Positions 34,841 to 43,483 are shown, counted from the first letter of the stretch. The stretch is 64,000 bases of DNA from VRUE01 sp963704545 (GCA_963704545.1 OY969915.1:1116001-1180000); one strand, 5' to 3'. Numbers and translations are program-made. Notes: generated from the letters alone by a model not told the origin.

Positions 34841-35002
34841 GAGGGACTAGCGAAACCCCCGCGCACGTCTGGCGGCGGCGGACACTGCGCGGTACGGCGT
34901 CCTCAGTCGGCCAAATAGCGTTGCTATTCGGCCTCCCTGCGTCCTTGTCCCGCTTGGTCCGGCGCTCGCCAGCCGCCCACGCGGGTTTCGCTAGTCCCTC
35001 CT
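34839..35002. repeat. Family C element, copy 3, with 20-bp outer arms
   Basis: Outer arms at 34839-34858 and 34983-35002 are exact over 20 bp and touch the stop codons of the 43-residue gene and of sufD. The 67-nt core is 34893-34959, with hairpin GGCCAAATAGC/GCTATTCGGCC (one mismatch) at 34909-34933 and loop GTT. The whole unit lies between convergent genes. Confidence 0.85.
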
Positions 35003-36110
35003 AGAGGATCTCGGCGAGCCGACTCTCCAGCGCGGCCGAAACCTCGTCCCGCACCGGGCCCTCCGCAAGCCGTTCGACCAGTGACTCAAGGAACCCTTCG
35101 ACGATCAGCGACTTCGCCTCGGCGGGGTCCAGGCCGCGCGAGGTGAGGTAGAAGAGCTGGTCGCGGTCGATCTGGGCGACCGCCGCCGCGTGAGTGCAGC
35201 GCACGTCGTCGGCGAGGATCTCCAGGCCCGGGATCGCGTCCGCGTGGGCATCGGTCGAGAGCAGCAGGTTGCGGCACTCCTGGAAGGCGTCGGTCTGCTG
35301 GGCGCCGGGATCGACTTTGATCATCCCGCGCCAGACCGCGGTCGCCCCGGCGGCGAGGACGCCGCGGAAGGCGAGGTCGGAGTTGGTGTTCGGCGCCGCG
35401 TGCTCCTGCGTGGTGTCGTAGTCGAGGTGCTGTCCGGCGCCGCCGGCGTAACCACCCGTTACCCGCGCCTCGGAGCCGGCTCCGGCCAGCTTGGTCTCCA
35501 TCCGCACCTTGCCCCGGGCCGAGCCGAATCCGAGCGCGGTCCACTCGAGCCGGCCGTCGCGCTCGACCTGGGCGCGTTGCGTGGCGAAGATCCAGGACGA
35601 CTCGGAGATGTCCTGGGTGTTGGCGTAGCGAAGGGTGGCTCCCTGGCCGACGCTCAGCTCGACCACGGCGTTGAGCAACGCGTCGACGTCGTCGCTGGGC
35701 GAGGACCAGTGTTCCCACACCTCGGCCTCGGCGTTCTCCTCGAGAACGACGAGCGTGCGCCAGTTGACGGCGCCGCCGCCGCGCTCGAGCGGGATCTCGA
35801 TCCGGATCGGGTCGGCGACCTTGACGCCACGCGGCACGTGCACGAGGACGCCGTCGCGCGGGGAGGCGTCGTTGCGGGCGACGAACGGGTCCTGTCCGTC
35901 GACCAGCGACCCGAGAGCGCCTTCGAGGAGCTCGGCGTGGGACCCGGCCGCCTCGTCCAGCGAGATGACGGTCGCGCCCTCGGCCCCCCGGACCGAGGCC
36001 CCCGCTGCTCCTGGCTCGTAGGCGTCGACGTCGAGGCCCGAGAGGTCGGTGAATTCCCACCCCTTCGCCTTCTGGTCGGGAAGGGGTGGGAGGGCTGCGA
36101 CCTCAGCCAA
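35001..36110 (-). CDS. sufD: Fe-S cluster assembly protein SufD
   Basis: 369 residues. Partner of SufB in the SufBC2D scaffold that builds Fe-S clusters in the cytoplasm. The right-handed beta-helix core carries HAAPNTNSDLAFRGVLAAGA and RGMIKVDPGAQQTDAFQECR, and the C-terminal helical domain has DRDQLFYLTSRGLDPAEAKS. The start at 36110 overlaps sufB by 8 nt. Confidence 0.93.
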   Translation of the reverse strand: MAEVAALPPLPDQKAKGWEFTDLSGLDVDAYEPGAAGASVRGAEGATVISLDEAAGSHAELLEGALGSLVDGQDPFVARNDASPRDGVLVHVPRGVKVADPIRIEIPLERGGGAVNWRTLVVLEENAEAEVWEHWSSPSDDVDALLNAVVELSVGQGATLRYANTQDISESSWIFATQRAQVERDGRLEWTALGFGSARGKVRMETKLAGAGSEARVTGGYAGGAGQHLDYDTTQEHAAPNTNSDLAFRGVLAAGATAVWRGMIKVDPGAQQTDAFQECRNLLLSTDAHADAIPGLEILADDVRCTHAAAVAQIDRDQLFYLTSRGLDPAEAKSLIVEGFLESLVERLAEGPVRDEVSAALESRLAEIL

Positions 36111-37536
36111 TGCTTCCCTCCATTTGCAGCTCTATCAGCCGGTTGAGCTCGACCGCGTACTCCATCGGCAGCTCCTTGGTCACCGGCTCGATGAAGCCGT
36201 TGACGATCATCTTCGAGGCCTCCTCCTCGTCGAGGCCGCGACTCTGCAGGTAGAAGAGCTGCTCGTCGCCGATCTTCGAGACGGTCGCCTCGTGGCCGAC
36301 GTCGGCGTCGTTCTCGTCGATGCGGATCGTCGGGTATGTGTCCGAGCGCGAGTCCTCGTCCAGCAGCAGCGCGTCGCAGACGACCTTGGAACGCGCCTCG
36401 GTCGCCCCGTCGGCGATTTCGAGCAGGCCGCGGTAGGTCGCCCGGCCGCCGTCCTTGGAGATCGACTTGGAGAAGATCGAGGACGAGGTGCGGGGAGCGG
36501 CGTGGATGATCTTGCCGCCGGCGTCCTGGTGCTGGCCGTCGCCGGCGAAGGCGATCGAGAGGATCTCACCGTGGGCTTCGGGCCCGAGCAGGTAGATCGA
36601 CGGGTACTTCATCGTCAGTTTCGAGCCGAGGTTGCAGTCGACCCACTCCATCGTCGCCTTCTCGTGGGCGACGGCCCGCTTGGTGACCAGGTTGTAGACG
36701 TTCTGCGACCAGTTCTGCACGGTCGTGTAGCGGACCCGTGAACTCGGCTTGGCGCAGATCTCGACCACCGCGGAGTGCAGCGAGTCGGTCGAGTAGACCG
36801 GCGCCGTGCAGCCCTCGATGTAGTGGACGTCGGCGCCCTCCTCGCAGATGATCAGGGTGCGCTCGAACTGGCCCATGTTCTCGGTGTTGATCCGGAAGTA
36901 GGCCTGCAGGGGCATCTCCACCTTGACCCCCGCCGGCACGTAGACGAAGGAGCCGCCCGACCAGACGGCGGAGTTGAGCGCCGCCAGTTTGTTGTCGTTG
37001 GGCGGGATGATCGTCGCCCAGTACTCGCGCACGAGGTCCTCGTGCTCGCGCAGTGCAGTGTCCATGTCGGTGAAGATCACGCCCTGGGCCTCGAGCTTCT
37101 CGTTGACTTGGTGGTAGACCACCTCGGACTCGTACTGTGCGCCCACCCCGGAGAGGAATTTGCGCTCCGCCTCGGGGATGCCGAGCCGGTCGAAGGTGTT
37201 CTTGATGTCCTCCGGCACCTCGCTCCAGTCGCGGCTGTTCTTTTCGGAGGCGCGGACGAAGTAGTGGATGTCGTCGAAGTCGATCTGGGCGAGGTTGCCG
37301 CCCCAGCTCGGGGTCGGGCGCGAGTAGAAGTGCTCCAGCGCCTTGAGGCGGAAGTCCCGCATCCACTGCGGCTCGTCCTTGTACTCGGAGATCGATTCGA
37401 CCACCTCGCGGCTGAGGCCCTTCGGCGCCTTGTAGGCGTATCCGGTCTCGGAGTCGTGAAAGCCGAACTTCTCCTTGTAGTCGGCGTTGATGCCGGCGAG
37501 CTCTCTTTTCTCCGCTACGACCTCAGGTGTAGCCAC
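36103..37536 (-). CDS. sufB: Fe-S cluster assembly protein SufB
   Basis: 477 residues. Scaffold subunit of SufBC2D. Signatures: the N-terminal domain with YKEKFGFHDSETGYAYKAPK, the beta-helix with SAVWSGGSFVYVPAGVKVEM and the GCTAPVYSTDSLHSAVVE segment, and C-terminal GDEQLFYLQSRGLDEEEASK. I chose GTG 37536, which lies 2 nt after the Rieske stop and has GGAGG about 10 nt upstream. Longer forms read into the Rieske gene. Confidence 0.94.
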   Translation of the reverse strand: MATPEVVAEKRELAGINADYKEKFGFHDSETGYAYKAPKGLSREVVESISEYKDEPQWMRDFRLKALEHFYSRPTPSWGGNLAQIDFDDIHYFVRASEKNSRDWSEVPEDIKNTFDRLGIPEAERKFLSGVGAQYESEVVYHQVNEKLEAQGVIFTDMDTALREHEDLVREYWATIIPPNDNKLAALNSAVWSGGSFVYVPAGVKVEMPLQAYFRINTENMGQFERTLIICEEGADVHYIEGCTAPVYSTDSLHSAVVEICAKPSSRVRYTTVQNWSQNVYNLVTKRAVAHEKATMEWVDCNLGSKLTMKYPSIYLLGPEAHGEILSIAFAGDGQHQDAGGKIIHAAPRTSSSIFSKSISKDGGRATYRGLLEIADGATEARSKVVCDALLLDEDSRSDTYPTIRIDENDADVGHEATVSKIGDEQLFYLQSRGLDEEEASKMIVNGFIEPVTKELPMEYAVELNRLIELQMEGSIG

Positions 37537-37538
37537 TG

Positions 37539-37871
37539 TCAATCGACCTCCAGGGTGATCGTGTCGTCCACGACGGCTGTCGCGAACGTCTGCACCGGGG
37601 CGAAGGCTGGAAGGGTCTTCGGCCTGCCGGTGCTCAGGTCGAAGATGGAGCCGTGACGCGGACACTCGACCGTGCACGTCGCCGGGTCGAACTCGCCCTC
37701 GGCGAGCGGCCCGTCGTTGTGGGAGCAGCGGTCCTCGATCGCGTACAGGGTGCCGTCGCAGTTGAAGACGCCGATCTTGCGACCGTCGTGCTCGACCAGG
37801 CGCATCGCCCCAGGCGGCAACTCTGCCGCCGGGCAGACGCTGATCGTGCTTGTGGTTGTGCCGTCCGTCAC
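37539..37871 (-). CDS. Rieske-type [2Fe-2S] ferredoxin of the suf operon
   Basis: 110 residues. Rieske ligands C49-x-H51 (RCSHNDGPL) and C70-x2-H73 (CPRHGSIFDL) are intact, with 18 residues between the two pairs, as in small soluble Rieske ferredoxins. The same kind of gene sits inside the suf operon of Streptomyces, where it may supply electrons. GTG 37871 has AGGA upstream. A longer start at 37925 adds unlike sequence. First gene of the operon with sufB and sufD. Confidence 0.9.
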   Translation of the reverse strand: MTDGTTTSTISVCPAAELPPGAMRLVEHDGRKIGVFNCDGTLYAIEDRCSHNDGPLAEGEFDPATCTVECPRHGSIFDLSTGRPKTLPAFAPVQTFATAVVDDTITLEVD

Positions 37872-37949
37872 GTTATTCCTAGTGTCCTTGTCGGATTTTA
37901 GCGACGTGAGAGGATCGCAGGCCACGACCTTCGATGATTGGAGGGCAGC

Positions 37950-38735
37950 ATGAGTGAGAGAACGAGCTACGCGCCTGGAACGCCGTGCTGGGTCGACCTG
38001 GGCTCACCCGACCTCGACGCGTCCGTCGAGTTCTACGCAGCCCTGTTCGGCTGGGATGTGCCGGCTTCGGAAAACGTCGAGCAGACCGGCGGCTATCGGC
38101 GGGCGACCAAGGGCGGGGCTGACGTCGTCGGGATGATGCCGCTGATGCAGGAAGGCCAGCCGCCGGCATGGTCGACTTACGTCTCGGTCGCGGACGCGAA
38201 TGCGACCGCGGCTGCCGTGAGCGAGGCCGGGGGCACGACGATCGCCGAGCCGATGGACGTGATGGGTCTCGGCGCGATGGCGATCTTCGCTGACCCGGCT
38301 GGCGCCGTCTTCGGCATCTGGCAGCCCGGAACGTTTCCCGGCGCGGGCCTCGTCAACGAGCCAGGAGCCCTCTCCTGGAACGAGCTCAACACGCGTGACG
38401 TGGATGGCGCAAAGGCGTTCTACGGCGCCGTCTTCGGCTGGACCTTCGAGGACAACGACATGGGCGAGGCCGGTACTTATACGACGATCAGCCTCGGCGA
38501 GGACATGGTCGGCGGCATCCTCAACATGGACGAACGCGGCGTCCCCGAGCAGGTGCCGGCCCACTGGCAGGTCTACTTCGCGGTCGAGGACACCGACGCG
38601 GCCGTCGAGCAGGCCAAGCAGGGCGGCGGCAGCGTGATGGTTCCGCCGATGGAAGTCCCGGCGGGTCGCTTCTCGATCCTCCTCGACCAACACGGCGCGA
38701 GCTTCGCCGTCATCACGCTCAGCGAAGCGGCGTAG
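37950..38735 (+). CDS. Two-domain VOC (glyoxalase-like) protein
   Basis: 261 residues made of two VOC domains: first about 10-125 (CWVDLGSPDLDASVEFYAAL) and second about 133-258 (LSWNELNTRDVDGAKAFYGA). The domains resemble each other and the CFP-30B/27 kDa antigen group of actinobacteria. Metal ligands are not obvious, and no substrate can be named. GGAGGG lies 6 nt before ATG 37950. It is divergent from the Rieske gene and is the only plus-strand gene within the SUF region. Confidence 0.85.
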   Translation: MSERTSYAPGTPCWVDLGSPDLDASVEFYAALFGWDVPASENVEQTGGYRRATKGGADVVGMMPLMQEGQPPAWSTYVSVADANATAAAVSEAGGTTIAEPMDVMGLGAMAIFADPAGAVFGIWQPGTFPGAGLVNEPGALSWNELNTRDVDGAKAFYGAVFGWTFEDNDMGEAGTYTTISLGEDMVGGILNMDERGVPEQVPAHWQVYFAVEDTDAAVEQAKQGGGSVMVPPMEVPAGRFSILLDQHGASFAVITLSEAA

Positions 38736-38753
38736 TAGCGCCCCCCTAACCCC

Positions 38754-38800
38754 TTCCGGTGCGCCTTTACCCCGCCATACGGGGTAAAGGCGCACCGGAA
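38754..38800. repeat. Family B hairpin, copy 2
   Basis: Exact 21-bp arms at 38754-38774 and 38780-38800 with loop CCATA. It lies 18 nt after the VOC stop and 9 nt before the sufU stop, between convergent genes. The core TTTACCCCG...CGGGGTAAA is shared with 6068-6112. Confidence 0.8.
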
Positions 38801-38809
38801 CTGAGGCGG

Positions 38810-39235
38810 TCAGATCCTGGTCGCTTCCGTGGGGTCGCCGGCCTCGCCCTCGTCCTCCCATTCGGCCGGCTGGCCGAGGCTGGCGCTCTTGATGACCTTC
38901 AGTCCCAGCATCGCGCACTTCATCCGCGTCGCCGAGATCTCGATTCCGAGCAGCTCGAGGACGAACTCCTTCGGCAGCCGCAGCAGCTCCTCGCGGCTTT
39001 TACCCGCCAGCTCGTCGGTGAGCAGAGAGGTTGCCGCGGTCGAGATCGCGCAGCCTTTGCCGTCGAAGGCGATCTCCGCCACCTTGCCCTCATCGTCGAG
39101 CCGGATCGTCACGTGCTGCTCGTCGCCGCAGAACGGGTTCGTGTCCTCGAACTCGAGGTCGGGCTCCTCCAGGCGGCCGAAGTTGTGCGGTCGCTTGTAG
39201 TGCTCGAGGATCTGGTCGCGGTAGAGCTCGTCCAT
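38810..39235 (-). CDS. sufU: SufU-type zinc-dependent sulfurtransferase
   Basis: 141 residues. Accepts persulfide sulfur from SufS and passes it to SufBCD. The three conserved cysteines are C36 (NPFCGD), C62 (GKGCAIS) and C107 (MKCAML), which with the Asp in CGD bind zinc. Starts with MDELYRDQILEHYKRPHNFG, typical of the family. ATG overlaps the last base of the sufS stop. Confidence 0.93.
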   Translation of the reverse strand: MDELYRDQILEHYKRPHNFGRLEEPDLEFEDTNPFCGDEQHVTIRLDDEGKVAEIAFDGKGCAISTAATSLLTDELAGKSREELLRLPKEFVLELLGIEISATRMKCAMLGLKVIKSASLGQPAEWEDEGEAGDPTEATRI

Positions 39236-40500
39236 CAGAGGTCGAACACCCTGCGCGCGTCATGGAGGCCCTCGACCAGCCGGTCGATCTCCTCGGGCGT
39301 GGTGTAGACGCCGAAGCTGGCGCGAGCGGTGGCGGCGACGCCGAGGCGGTCCATCAGCACCTGGGCGCAGTGGTGGCCGGCGCGGACCGCGACCCCGTGG
39401 CGGTCGAGGATCTCGGAGACGTCGTGGGCGTGCACGCCATCCAGCTCGAAGGAGACAGGCCCCACTCGCTCGGGGCTGGCCGGTGGCCCGAAGACGCGCA
39501 GCCCGGGCACCTCGGTCAGCCGCTCCAGCGCATAGGCGGCGATCTGGCGCTCGTGCTCGAGCACCGCATCCATGCCGAGGCCGTCCAGCCAGCGCAGCGC
39601 CGATGCCATGCCGATTGCCTGGGCGATCGCCGGCGTGCCCGCCTCGAAGCGCGCGGGGGGGTCGGCATAGGTCGTGCCCTCGCGCGTCACCTTGCGGATC
39701 ATCGAGCCGCCCCCGAGGAAGGGCGGCATCGCCCGCAGCAGGTCGAGTCTGCCCCAGAGCGCGCCGATCCCCGTCGGCGCGTAGAGCTTGTGTCCGGTGA
39801 CGGCGTAGAAGTCCACCCCCAGCTCACTTACGTCGACCGGGAGCTTCGGTGCCGCCTGGGCGCCGTCGGCGAGCACCAGCGCTCCGGCGTCGTGCGCCAG
39901 CCGCGCGATCTCCGCCAGGTCCGTCGCCGCGCCGAGCACGTTGGAGACGTGGGTGACCGCGACGAGCTTCGGGCCGCGCTCCAGCAGCGCCCCGTATGCG
40001 TCCATGTCGAGCGAGCCGTCCCCCGTGACCGGCACCCAGTCGATCTCAGCGCCCACCCGCTCCGCCAGCTGCTGCCAGGGGACGATGTTGGAGTGGTGCT
40101 CCATCTCGGTGAGCACGATGCGGTCGCCCTCGCCGACGTTGGCGTCGCCCCAGGCCCGGGCGATGAGGTTGATCGCCTCGGTCGCGTTGCGGACGAAGAC
40201 GACCTCGCGCCGGTCGGCGGCGCCGAGGTGGTCGGCGACCGTCGCCCGGGCGCCCTCGTATGCCGCCGTCGCCTCCGCCGAGAGCGTGTGCGAGCCACGG
40301 TGGACGTTGGAGTGATTGGTGCACTCGTAGCGGTCGACGGCCTGGATCGAGGCCAGCACCCGCTGGGCGCTGGCGCCGCTGTCGAGGTAGGCGACCGGGC
40401 GCCCGTGGATCTCTCGCTCCAGGGCGGGGAAAGCGGCGCGGACCTTCTCGATCGGGAAGGGCAGCGTGGGGGAGGAGCGCTTGGCCGTCGTCTGCTCCAT
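39235..40500 (-). CDS. sufS: Cysteine desulfurase SufS
   Basis: 421 residues, group II desulfurase. Takes sulfur from cysteine as a persulfide. PLP lysine in YAVTGHKLYAPTG, catalytic cysteine in RAGHHCAQ near the C-terminus, and THVSNVLGAATDL and EAINLIARAWG as PLP-site segments. Receives its substrate from cysteine pathways such as the CysO locus at 45-48 kb. Gene order rrf2-sufC-sufS-sufU suggests one transcript. Confidence 0.94.
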   Translation of the reverse strand: MEQTTAKRSSPTLPFPIEKVRAAFPALEREIHGRPVAYLDSGASAQRVLASIQAVDRYECTNHSNVHRGSHTLSAEATAAYEGARATVADHLGAADRREVVFVRNATEAINLIARAWGDANVGEGDRIVLTEMEHHSNIVPWQQLAERVGAEIDWVPVTGDGSLDMDAYGALLERGPKLVAVTHVSNVLGAATDLAEIARLAHDAGALVLADGAQAAPKLPVDVSELGVDFYAVTGHKLYAPTGIGALWGRLDLLRAMPPFLGGGSMIRKVTREGTTYADPPARFEAGTPAIAQAIGMASALRWLDGLGMDAVLEHERQIAAYALERLTEVPGLRVFGPPASPERVGPVSFELDGVHAHDVSEILDRHGVAVRAGHHCAQVLMDRLGVAATARASFGVYTTPEEIDRLVEGLHDARRVFDL

Positions 40501-40511
40501 CGTCCCCGAGG

Positions 40512-41282
40512 TCAGGCGGTGGCGCCCGCCTCGACCTCCTCGCGAATCCAGCCGTATCCCTTCTCCTCGAGCACGCTGACCAGCTCCGGGCCGCCTTCCT
40601 TGACGATCCGCCCCTCGAACATGACGTGGACGAAGTCGGGCTTGACCATGTGCAGGATGCGCTGGTAGTGGGTGATGATCAGCACGCCCATGTCCGGTCC
40701 GGCGAACTTGTTGACGCCCTCGGCGACCGTGCGCAGCGCGTCGATGTCAAGGCCCGAGTCGGTCTCGTCGAGCACCGCGATCTCCGGCCGCAGCAGCGCC
40801 AGCTGCAGCAGCTCCATCCGCTTCTTCTCGCCGCCGGAGAAGCCCTCGTTGAGGTAGCGGCTGGAGAAGTCTTTCGGGATGTTGGCCAGCGCCATCGCCT
40901 CCTGGGCGACCTTGGCGAAGTCTTTGATCTTGATCTGCTCCTCGCCGCGGGCCTCGCGGTGGGCGTTGATCACCATCCGCAGGTACTTGCTGACCGAGAC
41001 CCCGGGGATCGAGACCGGGTACTGGAAGGCCATGAAGAGGCCGGCGCGCGAGCGCTCGTCGGGATCGGCCTCGGTTATGTCCTCGCCTTTGAAGGTGATC
41101 GTTCCCTCGGTCACCTCGAGCGCCGGGTGGCCCATGATCGCGTTGGCAAGGGTCGACTTGCCCGAGCCGTTCGGGCCCATCAGGGCGTGGACCTTGCCCT
41201 TCTCCACGTCGAGGTCGAGGCCGCGGAGGATCTCCTTGTCCTCGGCGCTCACGTGCAGGTTGCGTATCTCCAGCTCAGCCAA
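40512..41282 (-). CDS. sufC: Fe-S assembly ATPase SufC
   Basis: 256 residues. ABC-type ATPase of SufBC2D. Walker A GPNGSGKST, Q-loop FMAFQYPVSIPG, signature SGGEKKR, Walker B IAVLDETDSGLD and H-loop ITHYQR are all present. The TTG at 41282 follows GGAG by 5 nt and gives the usual N-terminus (AELEIRNLHVS). The reading frame is open further upstream, but that overlaps the rrf2 gene. Confidence 0.94.
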   Translation of the reverse strand: MAELEIRNLHVSAEDKEILRGLDLDVEKGKVHALMGPNGSGKSTLANAIMGHPALEVTEGTITFKGEDITEADPDERSRAGLFMAFQYPVSIPGVSVSKYLRMVINAHREARGEEQIKIKDFAKVAQEAMALANIPKDFSSRYLNEGFSGGEKKRMELLQLALLRPEIAVLDETDSGLDIDALRTVAEGVNKFAGPDMGVLIITHYQRILHMVKPDFVHVMFEGRIVKEGGPELVSVLEEKGYGWIREEVEAGATA

Positions 41283-41317
41283 TGTCACTCCGTTTCTGGT
41301 TTTGGAAGGTCTGCCCG

Positions 41318-41794
41318 TCAGGCGGCCGTGCCGACCGGGGCCTGGCGCTCGCCCAGGGCGCCGGGGCCGGCGAACTCCACCAGCTCGGCCAGCGTGGTGC
41401 CCGACAGGGCTTTGGTGACGCCGCCCTGCACGCGTGTCCAGAGCAGCTTGGTCGCGCAGGCGCGGTCGCCGTCGTCCTCGTGGGAGCAGAGAACTTTGCC
41501 GTCGGGCGAGTCGTGGAAGCACTCCATCGGGGCGATCTGCCCTTCCAGCGCCTCGACGACCGCGTCCATCGTGATCTCCTCCGCCGGCTTGGCCAGGCGG
41601 TAGCCGCCGTGGGCACCCCGGGTCGAGGTGACCAGGCCCGCCTTGCGCAGTTTCGCCACCAGGTGCTCGAGGTAGGAGAGCGGCAGCCGCTCGGCCTCGG
41701 CAACGGCGCTGAGCGAGATCGGCATCGAGCCGGGCTGGCGGCCCAGCTCGACCATCAGGCGGACGCCGTACTCGGCTTTGGTCGAGAACAACAT
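41318..41794 (-). CDS. Rrf2-family Fe-S-sensing regulator of the suf genes
   Basis: 158 residues. Winged helix at about 1-85 (STKAEYGVRLMVELGRQPGS, AKLRKAGLVTSTRGAHGGYR) followed by a three-cysteine segment C92, C103 and C113 that probably binds a [2Fe-2S] or [4Fe-4S] cluster, as in IscR/SufR. It likely represses the suf genes when clusters are plentiful. It is the first gene of the sufC operon. A CAGTAGGAT box lies just before the ATG, with a relative in front of the Rieske-sufBD operon. Confidence 0.88.
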   Translation of the reverse strand: MLFSTKAEYGVRLMVELGRQPGSMPISLSAVAEAERLPLSYLEHLVAKLRKAGLVTSTRGAHGGYRLAKPAEEITMDAVVEALEGQIAPMECFHDSPDGKVLCSHEDDGDRACATKLLWTRVQGGVTKALSGTTLAELVEFAGPGALGERQAPVGTAA

Positions 41795-41841
41795 GAACCT
41801 AAATCCTACTGAAGCGGTCGGTTATACCGCCGCGCCGTGGC

Positions 41842-42474
41842 TCAGGGCTCGATCAGGCCGCGGCGGATCGCGTAGCGAACCAGCTCGACCCGGTCGCGCA
41901 TGCCGAGCTTGCGCATCGCGTTGGCGCGATGGTTCTCGACCGTCTTCTCGGAGAGGTGCAGGATCTCGGCGATCTGCTTCGTCGTGTTCGCCTCGGCGAC
42001 GAGCTTGACGATCTCCTCCTCGCGCGGGGTCAGCTCCTCCTCGCCGCTGGAGCCCCGCTCGAGCACGTCCTTGATCAGGGTCCGCTGCGCCTCCGGGGTG
42101 AGGAACGGCTCGCCCCGCTCGACCGCCCGGATCGCCGCCAGCAGGTCGGTGTCGGCCTGTGCCTTCAGCACGTAGCCGGAGGCTCCGGCCTTGAGCGCCT
42201 CGAAGAGGTAGCGCTCGTCGTCGTGCATGGAGAGGATCAGCACCGAGATCTCCGGGGCCTGCTGCTTGATCTCGCGCGTCGCCTGCAGCCCGGTCAGCTT
42301 CGGCATCTTCACGTCGAGGATCGCCAGGTCGGGACGCTCGCGCACGGCCAGGTCGCGCGCCTCGGCGCCGTCGGCGGCCTCCGCCACCACCTCGATGTCG
42401 GGCTGGCGCTCCAGCAGCAACCGGATCCCGGAGCGGACGATGCCGTGGTCGTCTGCGATCAGCACACGCAGCAT
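41842..42474 (-). CDS. NarL/LuxR-family response regulator
   Basis: 210 residues. Receiver domain at about 1-120 with phosphoacceptor D54 in LAILDVKMP, acidic pair in LIADDHG and Lys in GYVLK. C-terminal LuxR helix-turn-helix with LTPREEEIVKLVAEANTTKQ and SEKTVENHRANAMRKLGMRD. Probable partner of the histidine kinase at 43467-44327, which is on the same strand but separated by one opposite-strand gene. ATG at 42474 preferred to the TTG one codon earlier. Confidence 0.9.
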   Translation of the reverse strand: MLRVLIADDHGIVRSGIRLLLERQPDIEVVAEAADGAEARDLAVRERPDLAILDVKMPKLTGLQATREIKQQAPEISVLILSMHDDERYLFEALKAGASGYVLKAQADTDLLAAIRAVERGEPFLTPEAQRTLIKDVLERGSSGEEELTPREEEIVKLVAEANTTKQIAEILHLSEKTVENHRANAMRKLGMRDRVELVRYAIRRGLIEP

Positions 42475-42535
42475 CAACTCAGTCTGTCAGCCGAGAGGGG
42501 GAGAGCTTCACTCCCTTGGCGACTTACCCTCCGCA

Positions 42536-43483
42536 ATGGAGCGGAAAGTCGCCAAGGCCGATCTGGGAGTCGCCGGGATCGCGGCCCAGCAGCACGGTGT
42601 CGTATCGATCGACCAGCTGCGCCGCGCTGGACTCTCCGAAGCTGCGATAAGGCGACGGGTGGCCGCGGGCCGTCTTCATCGTGTGCATCGAGGCGTTTAC
42701 GCAGTCGGTCACGTGGCGCTGGCGCCGGAGGGAAGGCTCATGGCGACCGTGCTTGCCGTGGGGCGGGGCACTCTCAGCGGAGGGGTTGTCCTTACTCACT
42801 GGGGAGCGGCGGCGAGTCATCGCAGCGCGGCGTTCCTATGGGGGCTGGTTTCCGACCCGGGCAGCACCTGCCACGTCGTGGTCGCGGGCGACTCCGGACG
42901 CGCGGGACGCGCCGACATCCGCGTGCATCGATCGATCTCCTTGCTGCCGGCCGAGGTAACTCTTCGTCGCGGGGTTCCAGTTACCACTCCGGCACGAACG
43001 ATCGCCGACCTGCGTCTGGCGATCCGGGCGAGCCTTCCTGGCGCGGTTTCCCAGCGCGAGCTGCGTGGCGCTGTCCGGCAGGCGAATGTGCTCGGTCTGC
43101 CCATCGACGAACGAGACGCAGCCGACCGAACCCGCAGCGACCTCGAGGGCGCCCTCCTCCGTCTCTGCCGCCGTCACCGCCTTCCCCTGCCCGAGGTCAA
43201 CGTTCGCGTCGAGCCTTATCTCGTCGATTTCCTCTGGAGAAGCAGGCGGCTCGTGGTCGAAACCGACAGCTACCTCTACCACCGCGGTAGGGCTGCATTT
43301 CAGGACGACCGAGGCCGGAGCATGGAGTTGACCCGGGTCGGCTACCGGGTCCTGCAGTTCTCCGAACGGCAGGTCGAGGCCGAACCCCGCCGTGTGGCGG
43401 AGGCGGTGGCCGCAGCTCTCGATGACCGTGACCGGAGGCAGCCCACTCGCGGGCGAAGCACCGCTGTCAGCCCGGAACAATGA
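42536..43483 (+). CDS. AbiEi-type N-terminus with DUF559 endonuclease-like domain
   Basis: 315 residues. The N-terminal winged helix resembles AbiEi antitoxins (AAQQHGVVSIDQLRRAGLSE, RLHRVHRGVYAVG). The C-terminal 100 residues match DUF559, a Vsr/PD-(D/E)XK-like fold, with VDFLW, VVETDSYLYH, and DDRGRSMELTRVGYRVLQF. Such fusions are common in actinobacteria and may belong to defence or DNA repair. The role is unproven. It lies on the opposite strand between a response regulator and its likely kinase. It overlaps the kinase tail by 17 nt. Confidence 0.8.
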   Translation: MERKVAKADLGVAGIAAQQHGVVSIDQLRRAGLSEAAIRRRVAAGRLHRVHRGVYAVGHVALAPEGRLMATVLAVGRGTLSGGVVLTHWGAAASHRSAAFLWGLVSDPGSTCHVVVAGDSGRAGRADIRVHRSISLLPAEVTLRRGVPVTTPARTIADLRLAIRASLPGAVSQRELRGAVRQANVLGLPIDERDAADRTRSDLEGALLRLCRRHRLPLPEVNVRVEPYLVDFLWRSRRLVVETDSYLYHRGRAAFQDDRGRSMELTRVGYRVLQFSERQVEAEPRRVAEAVAAALDDRDRRQPTRGRSTAVSPEQ

